The notes under the pieces are model-generated. The model made no database searches, was not told the DNA's origin, and saw nothing but the letters and a program-made list of their open reading frames with translations. Below, one piece after another: positions 20,090-31,800 of a stretch of 64,000 bases of DNA. The stretch spans positions 248,001 through 312,000 of the forward strand of contig JAFKAC010000044.1 of NCBI GenBank assembly GCA_025766275.1, given 5' to 3'. Numbering within the stretch: position 1 is the first letter of the stretch; every line of letters begins with the position of its first letter. The stretch comes from Lactarius indigo (Eukaryota; Basidiomycota; Agaricomycetes; Russulales; Russulaceae). Position numbers and translations under genes: made by a program.

Positions 20090-20960
20090 ACGCGCCCTTA
20101 GAAAAAAAAAACATCCATGAATTTTAGTTCACGCATACCCACTGCCCACACTCGAGTTCCCAGTGCACTCCTGAAGGAAACACGATCCATTGCAATGATC
20201 CCAGTAGAGGTCGTGTCCACAGCGTGAGATGCTACGGACCTTCCTCCGCCTTGGCAGTCTTCGTTGTAAGGGTAGCCTGCAGACAGAGCCTTTGAAGAGC
20301 CTTCGCGTTCGGTGATAGTGACCCGACTTGCTTGTACAGCGCTCTCAGCGAGACCTAGTACCGATCAGTCGGTCAAGTGGTGCAGGGAGGGCATAGCCAG
20401 CGCATACCTCACCTGAAGTGCCATCGAGACTCAGCTCGAGCACCCTGAGGGCTGGACCCTTATTTCCCAGCGCCGCCAGCACATGCGCCATAGACATTGG
20501 GATAAGCACGAGTACAAGTTCCTTCGTGAGCCACCGAGCACAGCAAAAAACACTGCAGGGCCAAGGGTATCATATAGTGTGTTCGCGACTTGCAGTGGAC
20601 AGCAAGGAAAAAGTGCAGCAGGAAGGCTGGCGCTGCTATCGGGTACGGTGAGGCGTGTTGCAGCGGAGGGTGGGACGTCGTGCGCTGTGGGGGCATGCCG
20701 ATGAAGTGGGGCAGCACAAGGTGGGTAAGACACGCATGGGCAGGCACGGCAAGAAAGTTGTCGTCAAAGGGTGCATATTGAAGCACGTCGGCAAGTAGCG
20801 TCAGGTGGGCGAACCGCACCCGGCGCTGCAGAGAGCAGCTCCGTGTCGAAGGCTGCCAGCGCCAGTGCCAACAGCATGTGCATGGGGCGGAGCACTGGTG
20901 CCCGGACAAGTATGAAGGATGAGCCGTGCGTGGGTGGGTAGGTGTGCCAGCTAGCTGCGC
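20090..20960 (-). pseudogene. F-box/LRR-like remnant, copy C
   Basis: The same blocks as the copies at 15 and 60.5 kb (L-T-H-L-V-L-P-H-F-I-G, L-Y-D-T-L-x-P-A-V-F-F) in broken frames. Strongly decayed. Confidence 0.35.
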
Positions 20961-21662
20961 GCGTCGGCATCGTCAGCGGACAGCTTGAGCATGCAGAAGA
21001 GTGCAATCTCTGCAGCAGCGTTGAAGTGCTTTGAGGCATGGGCGAGGACAGGCAGCCATGAGAGTGGGACGTGCCCCAAGACGAATGAGAGCGGGATCGG
21101 CGCGCTATGGTGCACCTGTTGTCAGGCGGGCTGTGGGCTGAGGTGGACATTACGTTGCATTGGTGCAGGTACATGTGCAGACTCAGTTGGGAGTGCAAGG
21201 ATGTGTGTGACTTTGGTGTGAGTTGGGTATGGGTGCGGGGGTATGCATCTGGAAGGAGGACTGTGCATTTGGCAGGATGACTTGTGTCAGTATGCTGGGG
21301 GATATTTCGGGAATGCGCGAGAAGGAGTGCGAGTCAGGAGAGTCAGTGTGAGCCATGTCAAGCTCGGAGATAATGCTGGCACGTCACCCGAGGCCATGGG
21401 GAGGACGGTCATCTGGAGATGGAAGCAACAGTAAGTGGCTATGATAGAAGAGTAGGGCCCAGAGGAGGGGCGTCCTCCCCTGTGGAGGTAACACGGAAGC
21501 GAGATCTCATTCACCAGTGCAGGGATATTGAGATGAGGGACTAGGGCATCGAAGAGACCATGAACGGTGAGTTCATGAGACTAGGCGTATCCTCATATTG
21601 GGGTTTGATAATGCTTGAACCTGCACAAAAAAGGAGGCTTGGTGCAAGGAAGGGGAGCAGGG

Positions 21663-22428
21663 TGTCATGGACGCTGTATTTTTGCCTTATTTTTCCGTAT
21701 TTTTATGGATTTATTCGGCAGAGATCCAAGTCTCCAACGTTGCATCAAAGTCCTTATCATTAGATATGATAAGATGGTCAGTCACGTGATGCCAACATGT
21801 GCACCCACAAGCACGTGACCCTGGGATAGTAATATCCTTATCAGGAGTTACCTCTTTAGGTCACTTTCCACATTAGTATAGTAGGTTCTCATTGGACGAT
21901 AAGCAGGGAATGTTCTAGATAGTTCTAGACTACATTGTTATAGGGTTGTGACTCATAGATAAGGACACGTCACTATTCTGTCAGCGTTAATGACTGTGCA
22001 TCAGTCAGCACAATAGATAACACTATTATTAGACACGACACGTCAGCGTCTGACTCATTACTATTACACTTACCTTTAGTAATAAGGTTCTATAGTAATT
22101 CGAACTCAGCTGCAGCATAGTATATAAACCCTCATGTAGTGTCCTGAGTGGAACCAACTTGTCCTCTTGGTTCTCCACTCAGGTGCGTATTCACTTGTAC
22201 TTCCCTCACTCTTCACCAATGTTAACTTGTCCTCTTGGTTCTCCACTCAGCGTACCACTGTGTGATCACCTTGCCTTTGACCTTGAATAAAGGTCTCACA
22301 TGTGCATATACTCCGCAGTGACTGTACGTTCGGCGCGTGACTTGTCTCCGCGCTAGGCTCGAGTGTGTACCAGTTCAGTTCACTTACATTCTCTTGATCT
22401 AGTTGTCGTGATAAGTCATACCGCTACA
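21663..22428 (+). repeat. Gypsy 5' LTR
   Basis: 766 bp, TGTCAT...CTACA. A TATA box lies at 22,121-22,128. The predicted transcript start, about 35 bp on, coincides with a hairpin-loop sequence AACTTGTCCT (22,156-22,165), which is repeated at 22,224-22,233. Confidence 0.93.
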
Positions 22429-22430
22429 TT

Positions 22431-22440
22431 AGGACAAGTT
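22431..22440 (+). promoter_or_regulatory. Putative self-priming primer-binding site
   Basis: AGGACAAGTT, two bases after the 5' LTR, is the exact reverse complement of AACTTGTCCT at the predicted 5' end of the element's own RNA (22,156). This is the arrangement of self-primed elements such as Tf1. I saw no match to a tRNA end. Confidence 0.6.
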
Positions 22441-22943
22441 CCTTTCACACGCCCCTTTATCTTACCGGTGTTTTCCTTTCTTCCCTCTAGGTGGTTGACG
22501 ATCACAAGTCCCTTGTGTCACACACCTCATTCTTTGCCTGTGGACCTTCGTACGCAGAATCTGCGCTATCTTGGTACAACTCTATTGTCCGTAAAGTCGG
22601 CATAGATTGTGCTTGCCTATAGGCGTTCTATCTGGTCATCAGTAGAACATTTGGGTACTGCTTGCAGAACTGGTCACCACGCCAGATAAGCTGCAAGTGG
22701 AAGAGAAGCCTGCCAGGCCTAGCCTGCGACAGCTGTACGCGAAGTAAACAGAAAAGTTTGAGAGCACTTCAGCGTGAGAGGCAGCCAATAGGTCGAGGAG
22801 ACTGCGGCAGACAGCCTTGTGTTCTTGCACAAACCCATTACCCCATTCTTGAGTGTTCCGTTATCGCCGCAGCCTCGCGCAGTGTGAAACACCACTGTGT
22901 ATTGGTCTTGCTTGATCGGACTCTCCAATCACCTTCGACTTAG

Positions 22944-24995
22944 CGTTCCGCAGTTGTTGTAACACGTCGTCATATTACACCACCCCTCATTTTCAAACTG
23001 CCTCGCTTATTTGCGAACGTCCGTCAACGTCTTCGACGTCTCTTTAGGAGGAGACAGGAAACCATACTCCCTGTCCCAGCGCCCCCATCACCCCCACGTT
23101 CATATTTCACTCCAAACTCAGCCTCTGCTTCGGCATCGCTACACGTTCAGGGAGCAGGTCAATCGTCCTCTGACCCAATCCCTTCACCCCGATTTGCATC
23201 TCCAACTCCGACAGCAGTTTCGGAGGACTCTTACCAATCAGCACATTCCTCCTCCAACGAGACACTCGTTGACGACCCCTACGCACCCCCCGTTATCCAT
23301 CAGCAAGAAGTTTTTGCTGGTGAAGAAGTCCACTACATCTTCTCTCTAGAAGGAGAACCCCAGAACGACATGGAAGCATATGTCCGTGCTATCTATTACG
23401 ATAGAGAATTTCGCTTTGCCCTTCTAGAACTTTATGGCGTATCCGGCCTCGTTGCAGGCACTCCTTTCACCACTCCTCAGCTGATCGCATTCGCGGCAGC
23501 ACTCATTCCTCAACTTTCTCCTCCCCCATCCGTCCACTCCCACGATAGCTCCCAAAGGGAAACAGAGAGCAGCGCAAGCTCAAGCTCAGTATCCCACAGG
23601 AGTAACGTCCAAGTACAGAACGATCCTCTCTAATAAAGAAAAAGAGTGGATCAAGAACTTCGACGACTGGGACGACTTCGATGAAGACAAACAGCTTCGC
23701 CTTATCGAAGACAGAAGGGAGTTGATCAAAAAGTACGAGGAAAAAAAAAGACAAGACGAGTTAGATAGGATGTCCGCCGCTGCCACCGCTCCACCCACAC
23801 CAACAGCTCCTGCTCTGCCCCCAACTCTCAACGACTGCTTGCGCCTAATAAGCGACTTAGGCCAGGTAGTTGGCATACTTACACAAAAGGTCACGGACTT
23901 GACCACACAGGTTTCAGCAACCGCGGCCAAGCCCAGCCCCAAACACAAGGAAGTAGTGGCCCGTCCCAAAGCCTGGGATGGGAAAGGCAACTCTACAGAT
24001 GCCTGTCACTTCCTTGCTGCCTTCCATAATTGGGCAGGCTCACAGCAGGACGCTATGAACACCTGGGACCCGGCCCAGGGCATGTACTTCCGGGCAGAAG
24101 ACCGCTGGATTATGGTGGTTCTAATCTTATGGAGGGAGAAGCCAAGTCATGGGCTCTCCCTTACCTCGAACAACTTCAGCAAAACAATATCCCGTTTTCT
24201 GGCTCATGGGATGAATTCGTCAAAGAATTCAATAGATGATTCTCACCTCTCGACACCACGGAGACAGCGAGGGAGCAGCTGAAGAAGACAAAACAGGGCC
24301 GCGGATCGGTTGCAGAGTACCGATCCGTGTTCGAACAGTACTCTGGACAGACTGGATGGTCAAAAGCAGACCTCCACACCCGCTTCTACAACGGTCTCTC
24401 GGACCGCGTAAAAGATGCCTTAGCCTTGATGGACAAGGCCCATGTCGACTTCGATGACCTCAAGCAAGTCTCACAGTCGCTAGATCAGCGACTGAGACAG
24501 AGGGACTCGGAGAAGAAGGGCGGTTCGTCTAGCCAGTCGATCTTGCCTGCAGGCAAGCCGGCCGATCTGGACGCGATGCAAGTTGACGCATCACGCCAGC
24601 AGGGATCCGGCACAAGCAAGCCCGCATCTGGCGGAAAGACCCGGCAAGACTATCAAAAACACATGCAAGGCAAGTGTTACGGGTGTGGTTCTAAGGACCA
24701 CTCAAAGAAGGATGGAAAACACGAACAAGACATGTGCCACCATTGTCAAATGGTTGGACATAGGGCACCCGTCTGTATGCACAAATTCATGGGGAAACCT
24801 GCCAAAGCGAAAGCTGCGGCCAGTAGTGAGGAGACCCCTTCCCAACCTTCTTCCAGTCAGTCGGCGGCTTCCACCGCCCAATCAAGCACTCCCGCACCAC
24901 CCAAAGCCAATACGTCCCAGGCAGACGTGGCAAAGTTATTGGCGGCGCTCACAGCCCAACAAGAGCAAATTAACGCTCTTAAGGCGGCTTTTTAG
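22944..24995 (+). pseudogene. gag: Gypsy gag (frameshifted)
   Basis: Capsid/nucleocapsid polyprotein. A basic N-terminus (L-R-R-L-F-R-R-R) is followed by a Ser/Pro-rich region. The frame moves once near 23,490-23,540 and again near 24,115-24,130. A TGA at 24,237-24,239 interrupts E-F-N-R, where the family has Arg. The C-terminal part (24,240-24,995) is clean and carries a CX2CX4HX4C zinc knuckle (C-H-H-C-Q-M-V-G-H, about 24,735-24,780) preceded by a degenerate second knuckle. It ends with TAG at 24,993-24,995, overlapping the pol frame. Confidence 0.8.
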
Positions 24996-27310
24996 ATCCA
25001 GGGGTAGTCATAGCTGCGGACTCCCCCTGTAAAACAGATACGGTTGACTCGGCCTCATGTAGTTGTAAGATATGCCTACGATCTCGCCTCGTTTCGGACT
25101 CGGACCAATCTGTAATTCCTACGTACCATTTTGTTTCTGCCTGTAAAGTTGATAGTAGTGATGTCTCGGCTTCCTGTTCTGATTCTACATCTACATCTGC
25201 CTCGGAGATGAACAATAGTATTAGTGTTCCAATTGCTCCACAATTTGTAGCAGCGCCGCAAGTGATGACTTCTGATGCAGCGCTTTCCTCATGTATAATT
25301 CCCGAAACAAAAGATAGCAGATCTCATTTTCATATTTCTGTTGAATTACAAGGACGTCATCGTACTGTAAAAGTAGCAGCCATGGTAGACTCCGGGGCAA
25401 CTTTGTTGTTCCTGGACAAAAAGTACGCTGACCACCACAAGATGTTGCAGGTTCCGCTAGAGCATCCTATTACCCTCTATAACATAGATGGGACGCTCAA
25501 TGAAGCCGGCAGTATTACCCATAAAGTAACACTCGTCCTTAAAATTGGCCCTAGTGCAGAAAAGTTCGACTTTATGGTCACTTCACTAGGCCCAGAATGA
25601 GTAATATTGGGACTGCCTTGGCTTAGACACCAGAACCCACACATAGATTGGCAGGAAGGCACTATGCGTCTCAACTCCAGCGCTGAAATAGCCGCACCGG
25701 AGATAGAGATAGAGGTGACGCGCATTATGGCGAACTGAGTGGAACACCGCCGTCTCCTTGCGGAGAAAGTGCTGGACACAGTCTCTGATGAGGTCTTCTG
25801 TTTAGCAGGTTTCACATACTCTCAGCAGATTGCCGAGAAAGCGATAACCTCCAAACCTAAGAAAACCTTTGAAGAGATGGTCCCTGAGCACTATCGTGAC
25901 TTCGCAAAAGTCTTCTCTGAGGAAGAATCCCAGAGACTCCCTGAGCATCAGCCATGGGACCACGCCATTGACCTGGAACCAGGCGCAGTTAAGCACTGGA
26001 AGGTCAAGACATATCCCATGTCACCTAGTGAGCAAGTGGAACTGGATAAGTTCTTAGATGAACACATAGGGAAAGGATATTTAGTACCATCTAAGTCACC
26101 GATGGCATCTCCTGTGTTCTTCATAAAGAAAAAAGATGGCAAACTCTGTCTAGTCCAAGACTATCGGCGTCTTAATAAAATAACCATTAAGAACCGATAT
26201 CCACTTCCCCTCGCTGCAGATATTATCAATAGGCTTAAGGGAGCTCAATACTTCACCAAATTTGACGTTTGATGGGGATATCATAACATCCGCATCAAGG
26301 AAGGCGATGAATGGAAGGGTGCCATTGTCACCAATCGGGGTCTATATGAGCCAAAAGTCATGTATTTTGGCATGACTAATAGCCCTGCCACCTTCCAAGC
26401 CTTAATGAACGCCGTATTCGCTGATCTTATCGCACAAGGAGAGGTCGCTGTATATATGGATGACATCCTCATCTATAGCAATAACCTTAAACACCATCGC
26501 AAAATAGTACGTGAAGTGTTAATGCGGTTAGAGCAATACGACCTCTATCTCAAACCAGAGAAATGCGATTTTGAGAAGCAAGAAATGGAGTATCTTGGGA
26601 TGATCATCCGCCCTGGAGAAGTGCAGATGGACCCTGGCAAGGTCTCTGCAGTAAAGGAGTGGCCAACCCCGACTACGCTCAAAGAAGTAAGAGCATTCAT
26701 TGGGTTCGCTAATTTCTATAGAAGGTTCATCAAGGATTTCGCGGCTATAGCCCGCCCCCTTCATGACCTCACTAAGAAAGATACTCCTTGGACTTGGCAG
26801 TCTGAACAGCAGAAAGCTTTCGACTTGTTGAAGGAACGCTTCATACAAGAACCTATTCTTAAAGTGTACGACCCGAACCTCCCAACTAGAGTCGAAGTAG
26901 ATGCTTCAGGATTTGCAACTGGCGGTATTTTAACTCAGAAATACCCAGACGGTCTCTGGCACCCCATCGCATACCGCTCACAATCTATGAGCAAAGAAGA
27001 ATGCAATTATGAGATTTATGACAGAGAAATGCTCGGCTTAATTCGCGCCTTAGAGGATTGGAGACATTTCCTCGAAGGCATCTCTTTTGAAGTGATCACC
27101 GACCATAAGAATATGGAATGGTGGGCAACCATGAAAGACTTAAACAGACGTCAAGCCAGATGGGCATTATTCTTAAGTTGGTTTGCCTTTAAGATCACTT
27201 ATAAGAAAGGAGAATCCATGCAAGCTGATGCATTAAGTCGTTTCTCACGAGACCAAGTCTGAGATTCAGAAGACAACCACCAGGTTCAGGTGTTGAAACC
27301 TGAGCACTTC
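24983..27310 (+). pseudogene. pol: Gypsy pol 5' part: protease, reverse transcriptase, RNase H
   Basis: Minus-one frame relative to gag. The order is a Ser/Cys-rich linker, protease with V-D-S-G-A (about 25,385), reverse transcriptase with Y-M-D-D (about 26,455) and RNase H with V-E-V-D-A-S-G-F (about 26,893). TGA codons at 25,598, 25,736, 26,270 and 27,260 interrupt an otherwise continuous frame. The one at 26,270 falls in F-D-V-x-W-G-Y, where the family has Arg. The frame is cut at 27,311-27,315 by the copia insertion and resumes at 34,164. Confidence 0.88.
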
Positions 27311-27315
27311 CTCGC

Positions 27316-27857
27316 TGTTGAGACGCGACTGTTAAAGTCACATGTCTCGTGGGATCTGATTGAGTCAGCCCACATACTAAATACGGTATCTGTCCCTTAT
27401 GGACTTATGGACACTCCGGACTCATACGGACCGCTTTTGTTTATCTTTATTATTAGATCCATATATGGTTCTTATTGTTCTTTCTATTGTTAAGATACCG
27501 GTATTGTCTGCTTTAGGCAGCTATTGTTCTCTGCCATCCAATGGCATTTCTCCCTCTGGCGCACAGACCACCTGTATTGTGTTTGGGTCACCAGTGCGCA
27601 CAGACCACTATTAGCTAAGCGTCCTGTATATAAGGACTGCTGTTTTCGCCTCTACACTTCAGAGTTCCCTTCACCTCTGAAGTGTAAGTTCCTCTCTCTT
27701 TACCTCTCTTATTACCTTTACTCATAGGCGTTGCTTCTTTATAGTAACTTGTCCTACTAGGTATGCTGTTCTAATAGAGTTCCCTTCACCTCTGAAGTTA
27801 ACTTGTCCTACTAGCTGTTCAAGCTTATTCTTTGCTTGTTAGTTCTGCGCTTCAACA
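27316..27857 (+). repeat. Copia 5' LTR
   Basis: 542 bp with a TATATAAG box at 27,627-27,634. A perfect 10-bp stem (CACTTCAGAG, 27,655-27,664, with CTCTGAAGTG, 27,675-27,684) lies at the predicted RNA start. A GTAAGT and two AACTTGTCCTACTAG copies (27,746 and 27,800) follow. Confidence 0.93.
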
Positions 27858-27869
27858 GGTTATGGGCCC
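27858..27869 (+). promoter_or_regulatory. Copia primer-binding site, initiator-tRNA half type
   Basis: GGTTATGGGCCC directly after the LTR is complementary to the anticodon arm of initiator Met-tRNA (CAU anticodon in a GGGCCCAUAACC context). Copia-type elements prime from that cleaved tRNA half. Confidence 0.75.
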
Positions 27870-28863
27870 TGACGCCTAATAACTAACTTGCTTTATCAGA
27901 TCTACCTGTGTCATCTTGCTCTCTCAGCCGACCACACTTTTTTTGTCATCACCCACACTTTCAGTGAGCATCCTCTATCCTCTTTCGACACACTCTTCTT
28001 TCTCGTCCACCATGACCTTGGTCATGTGCCATTTTGGCTAGCCTCCTAAGGAGGTTCTCATGAGAGGTTCTATATAACCTCAAATTCCTCTGTGCGCACT
28101 ACCACATCTTCTTTACCCGGTTTTCGTCCGGAAGTGCTTTCATAGGCCAATAGGGGAAGACCCTTGCGGCTATAGGCCTCTCTAATGGTTGGGTGATACT
28201 CGGTTAATACCTGGGTCACTTTAAGGGGTGTGAAGGCCTGGTTAATAGTCAAACCCAGAAGTCCTTCCCTCTGATACAACTAGGAGACGCTACTTAGTAC
28301 TATACATAGTAGCTATGACTAGACCTCTGCTAGGAGAAGTATTCGCTCCCTCTGTGCAGGATTCGCTGCATAGCATGTATCACTAGTCTAGTTACTTAGT
28401 ACCAAGACCCTTAATGGTCTGTTCTAGAGACTCCACAGACGGAAGATTCAGTTGTTATGGGAGTTGATCCCTATCACTGTCTCTTGAACTCGCTGTTGGC
28501 TCCTCTCTAGGGTACTACCCTTTACTATAGATCCTTAGTAGCCCCAGCATCAAGGCTGTAAGGCTGAGGGATACAGAGACTTAGTAGTCCTTCGCCGGAC
28601 CAAAAGCTCCTATTCCGTCGAAGCCAACAAAGCTGTTGCATGACTATTACCCATAGTAACATTTGGGCTCTGTGGATCTTAGTATAAGGCAGCCATCAGT
28701 ACAATGATTCCACTATATAATTATATCCAAGTCGCACATACTTGAGGCATGACACCATATGTGTTATGGAGTATAGCGCTCCTATGGCTGGACAATTATC
28801 TTCTCTACCAAGATCTGAGCTGGTTCTGACTGCTCCTCGGAACCAGATACACAAACATCTCAA
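27870..28863 (+). other. Copia leader, about 1 kb, no gene seen
   Basis: A long untranslated leader between the primer site and the polyprotein ATG. It has no open frame of note on the plus strand. It is unusually long for a copia leader and may hold packaging signals or an intron. Confidence 0.5.
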
Positions 28864-31800
28864 ATGTCTTTCCATCTTGTCTTCCCTCCGTCCGTCACCC
28901 TCGCCAAGTTGGATGGCACCAACTGGCAGACTTGGTCTGCCACCTTTACCTCCCTCATGCTGATGAATGGGTGCAGCAGGCACCTTACACACGGTGCTCC
29001 TGCTTCAGTGCCCCAACATCCCCCTCTCGCAGCAGGTGCTGTGGGGCCCACTGGCCCTACAGATGAGGGACTCACCATCCTTGCCCTCTGGGCAAAACAA
29101 GAGGAGGTCATTACTGGCCTTTTATTTTTATCAGTGACAACGGAGGTCCTATCTGGTATTCACTCCTCCCACATCTTCCCAACTGTCCATGACAAGTTCG
29201 TGGAATTGGAGAACCTCTATGGTCAGGTTGGCTCTATGGCCACCTTCAATATTTGGGTGGGCTTGGCAAATACCAAGCTTCAGGAAGGTAGCCCCTTCCT
29301 GCCTCAGCTCCAAAAAATGCTGGATCTAAGGAACACCCTGGTGGAGCAAGGGATGCCCGTCTCGGACATGCAAATGTCCTTCATTCTTCTAGACGCGCTC
29401 CCCCCATCTTACAGTACCATAGCTGGCACCATCCTGGCCTCTGGCCCCCCCTCTAACCTCCAACCTCAGGACCTCATCAACAGGTTCATCAACGAGGAAT
29501 CTCGTCTCGCCGGTCCCGTGGCGTCCTATAACAAGGTCGCCCCCGTTAAGAAATCTTCGGCCCCTCACGCTCATGAGGTGCGGCCATCGGGCAGCTCCGT
29601 GTCTTCGGACATAATCTGCCATTACTGCAAAAAACCTGGCCATAAAAAGCCAGAATGTTACAAACTCAAACGGGACCAGGAGAATGCCAAGAAGGGGAAG
29701 GCAGGACAGCGGGCAAAAGCCGCCCAGAATACCACAGTAGAGGTGCCGGACTCACTTCCGGCAAACAGGTTAAATAGCATACCTGTACCAAAGAGCCGAC
29801 TATTTACTATAGTCAATGGCTCTGGCAAAATAGAGGAGGTACATGAAGTACCTCAGGTTTCCCTTTACACGATGGGTACACACAGTGCCCAGATTGCATC
29901 AAAATGGATGATGGACAGTGGGGCGTCAGCACACTTTACTCCTCACATAGAAGACTACGACACCTACACCCCTCACAAAGGTGTTGAAGTACTTCTAGGA
30001 GATAACTCCTTGCTAAGGAGTGTTGGTACTGGAACAGTAACAATCCACACCAACTTTGGGTATGACCTAAAAATCTCCAATGTGCTGCACCTACCTAATA
30101 CGCATTCGCGTATACTGTCCACCCCTGCCCTAACAGCTAAGGGGGCCATAGTAAGTTTTGATGCCACTACCTTTGCTATAAGGTATGATGGGAAAACCAT
30201 TGCGGAAGGACACAAGGCCTCAGGCCTATATTGGCTTGATGGGCATCATAAAGTAAATGCCCAAGCAACTGCATCTGCTAGCCTTGATGTCTGGCATCAG
30301 CGCATGGGACATATGTCCAAAGAAGCGCTCCAAAGATATGCTCCAAAGTCCGTAAAAGGACTTAACATAAATGAATCCCCTGAGGAAGAAGGTCCCTGTC
30401 ATGGGTGTGAACTTGGCAAGTCCACCCGCAAACCTTTTCCTCCTTCCCAGAAGCGTGCACAAGAATCCCTTGAACTTGTGCACAGTGACCTTGTTGGCCC
30501 ACTACAGAGTAACTCTATCCAGGGCAACAAATACTTTGCCACCTTCATAGATGACTTCTCAAAAGCTGCAGTTGTCATCCCTATGAAATCCAAAGACGAG
30601 TTTACGGGTGCCTTTCTACACTACAAGGCATGGGCTGAAAAACAACAAAATAAGCCCATTAAAACCCTACACTCAGATCGTGGTGGCGAATATGTCAACA
30701 ATGTCCTTAAAGACATTCTTCTGGAGGAAGGGATTGAGCATATGCTTACGATGCCTTATTCTCCACAACAGAACGGGAGAGCCGAGCGGTTTAACCGCAC
30801 TATCATGGAAAAAGGCACCAGCATGCTTCATCATGCTGGTCTTAGCCTTGGCTTTTGGGAACAAGCAGTTCAAACTGCAGTGCACATCTATAATCGCACT
30901 CCCACCCGTTCTAATGAGTGGAAAACTCCGCTGGAGCTCTGGGATGGTACAGTCCCAGATGTCTCTTACCTTAGAGTATTTGGCTGCAAAGCCTACTATC
31001 ATGTACCAGAACACAACCGGCGCAAATTAGATCCTAAATCAAAGGAAGCCGTGTTTGTGGGCTATGAACCCAATTCAAAGGGTTACAAACTCTGGGATAG
31101 ACATAGCCGGTGCTTCGTCTCTTCACGAGATGTTACATTTGACGAAGCTACCTTCCCATCCCTGAGTGACCTGACTAGTCACTCCAACCAACCAATCACT
31201 TCTCCCGTGTCCGGTGAACCTGCTAAAGGGGCTACTGTTGCCGGTGAGATATTCTTTGTAGTGCCTAGTCAGCCTACGCCAGCTGTTGCTCCTGCGGCAC
31301 CTCAGACACCAGTCTTTGTCTTACCACCTGTCCAGGTGCCCGCAGTACCAATACAACAGCCTAGCACACCCCCCAACACTTCTCCAAACCCCGCTGACCA
31401 GACAATATATCACACTCCTCCATCCCAAGCACCTGCTCCAACCACCCCAAGGCGCCCTCGCACTCGCTCGCAAGGGAGACCGCCTGTAGTAACTGCCCCA
31501 ATCCCTGCCCCCAACTTCAATAGGGACATCTCTCCTCCTAGGGAAACACCTAGATCTCCGAGGAATGGGCTAGTTACTTCACCCCCTTGCCCAAGGCGTG
31601 GGACCAGGGTACGATTCACAAATCCTCGCTACTACACAGAGGAGAACGATGAATTTGTACCTGGAAGTAGCAGACTGGGTATGATGGACTTGCTAAACGC
31701 TGCCGAGGTTCCTGGCTACAAGGACCCGCAGACATTTAAGCAAGCCATGGAGTCTGACCAAGCTGTCGATTGGCTTGAAGCGTGCCAGTATGAACTAGAC

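Larger units (their letters stand above)
18480..21657. repeat. Segmental duplication, partial diverged copy C
   Basis: It aligns with 12,955-15,430 and 58,420-61,700: the intergenic text after the GTPase gene, then NUG1-like and F-box-like remnants. It is cut at the right by the gypsy insertion. It is visibly more diverged than copies A and B are from each other. Confidence 0.65.

Noticed and set aside
27399..27727. Open frames in the copia LTR, repeated in the 3' LTR
   Set aside because: They only appear twice because the LTRs are the same. They cover promoter and hairpin sequence and resemble no protein.
28070..28279. Minus-strand 69-codon frame in the copia leader
   Set aside because: Isolated, antisense to the element, no homology recognised.
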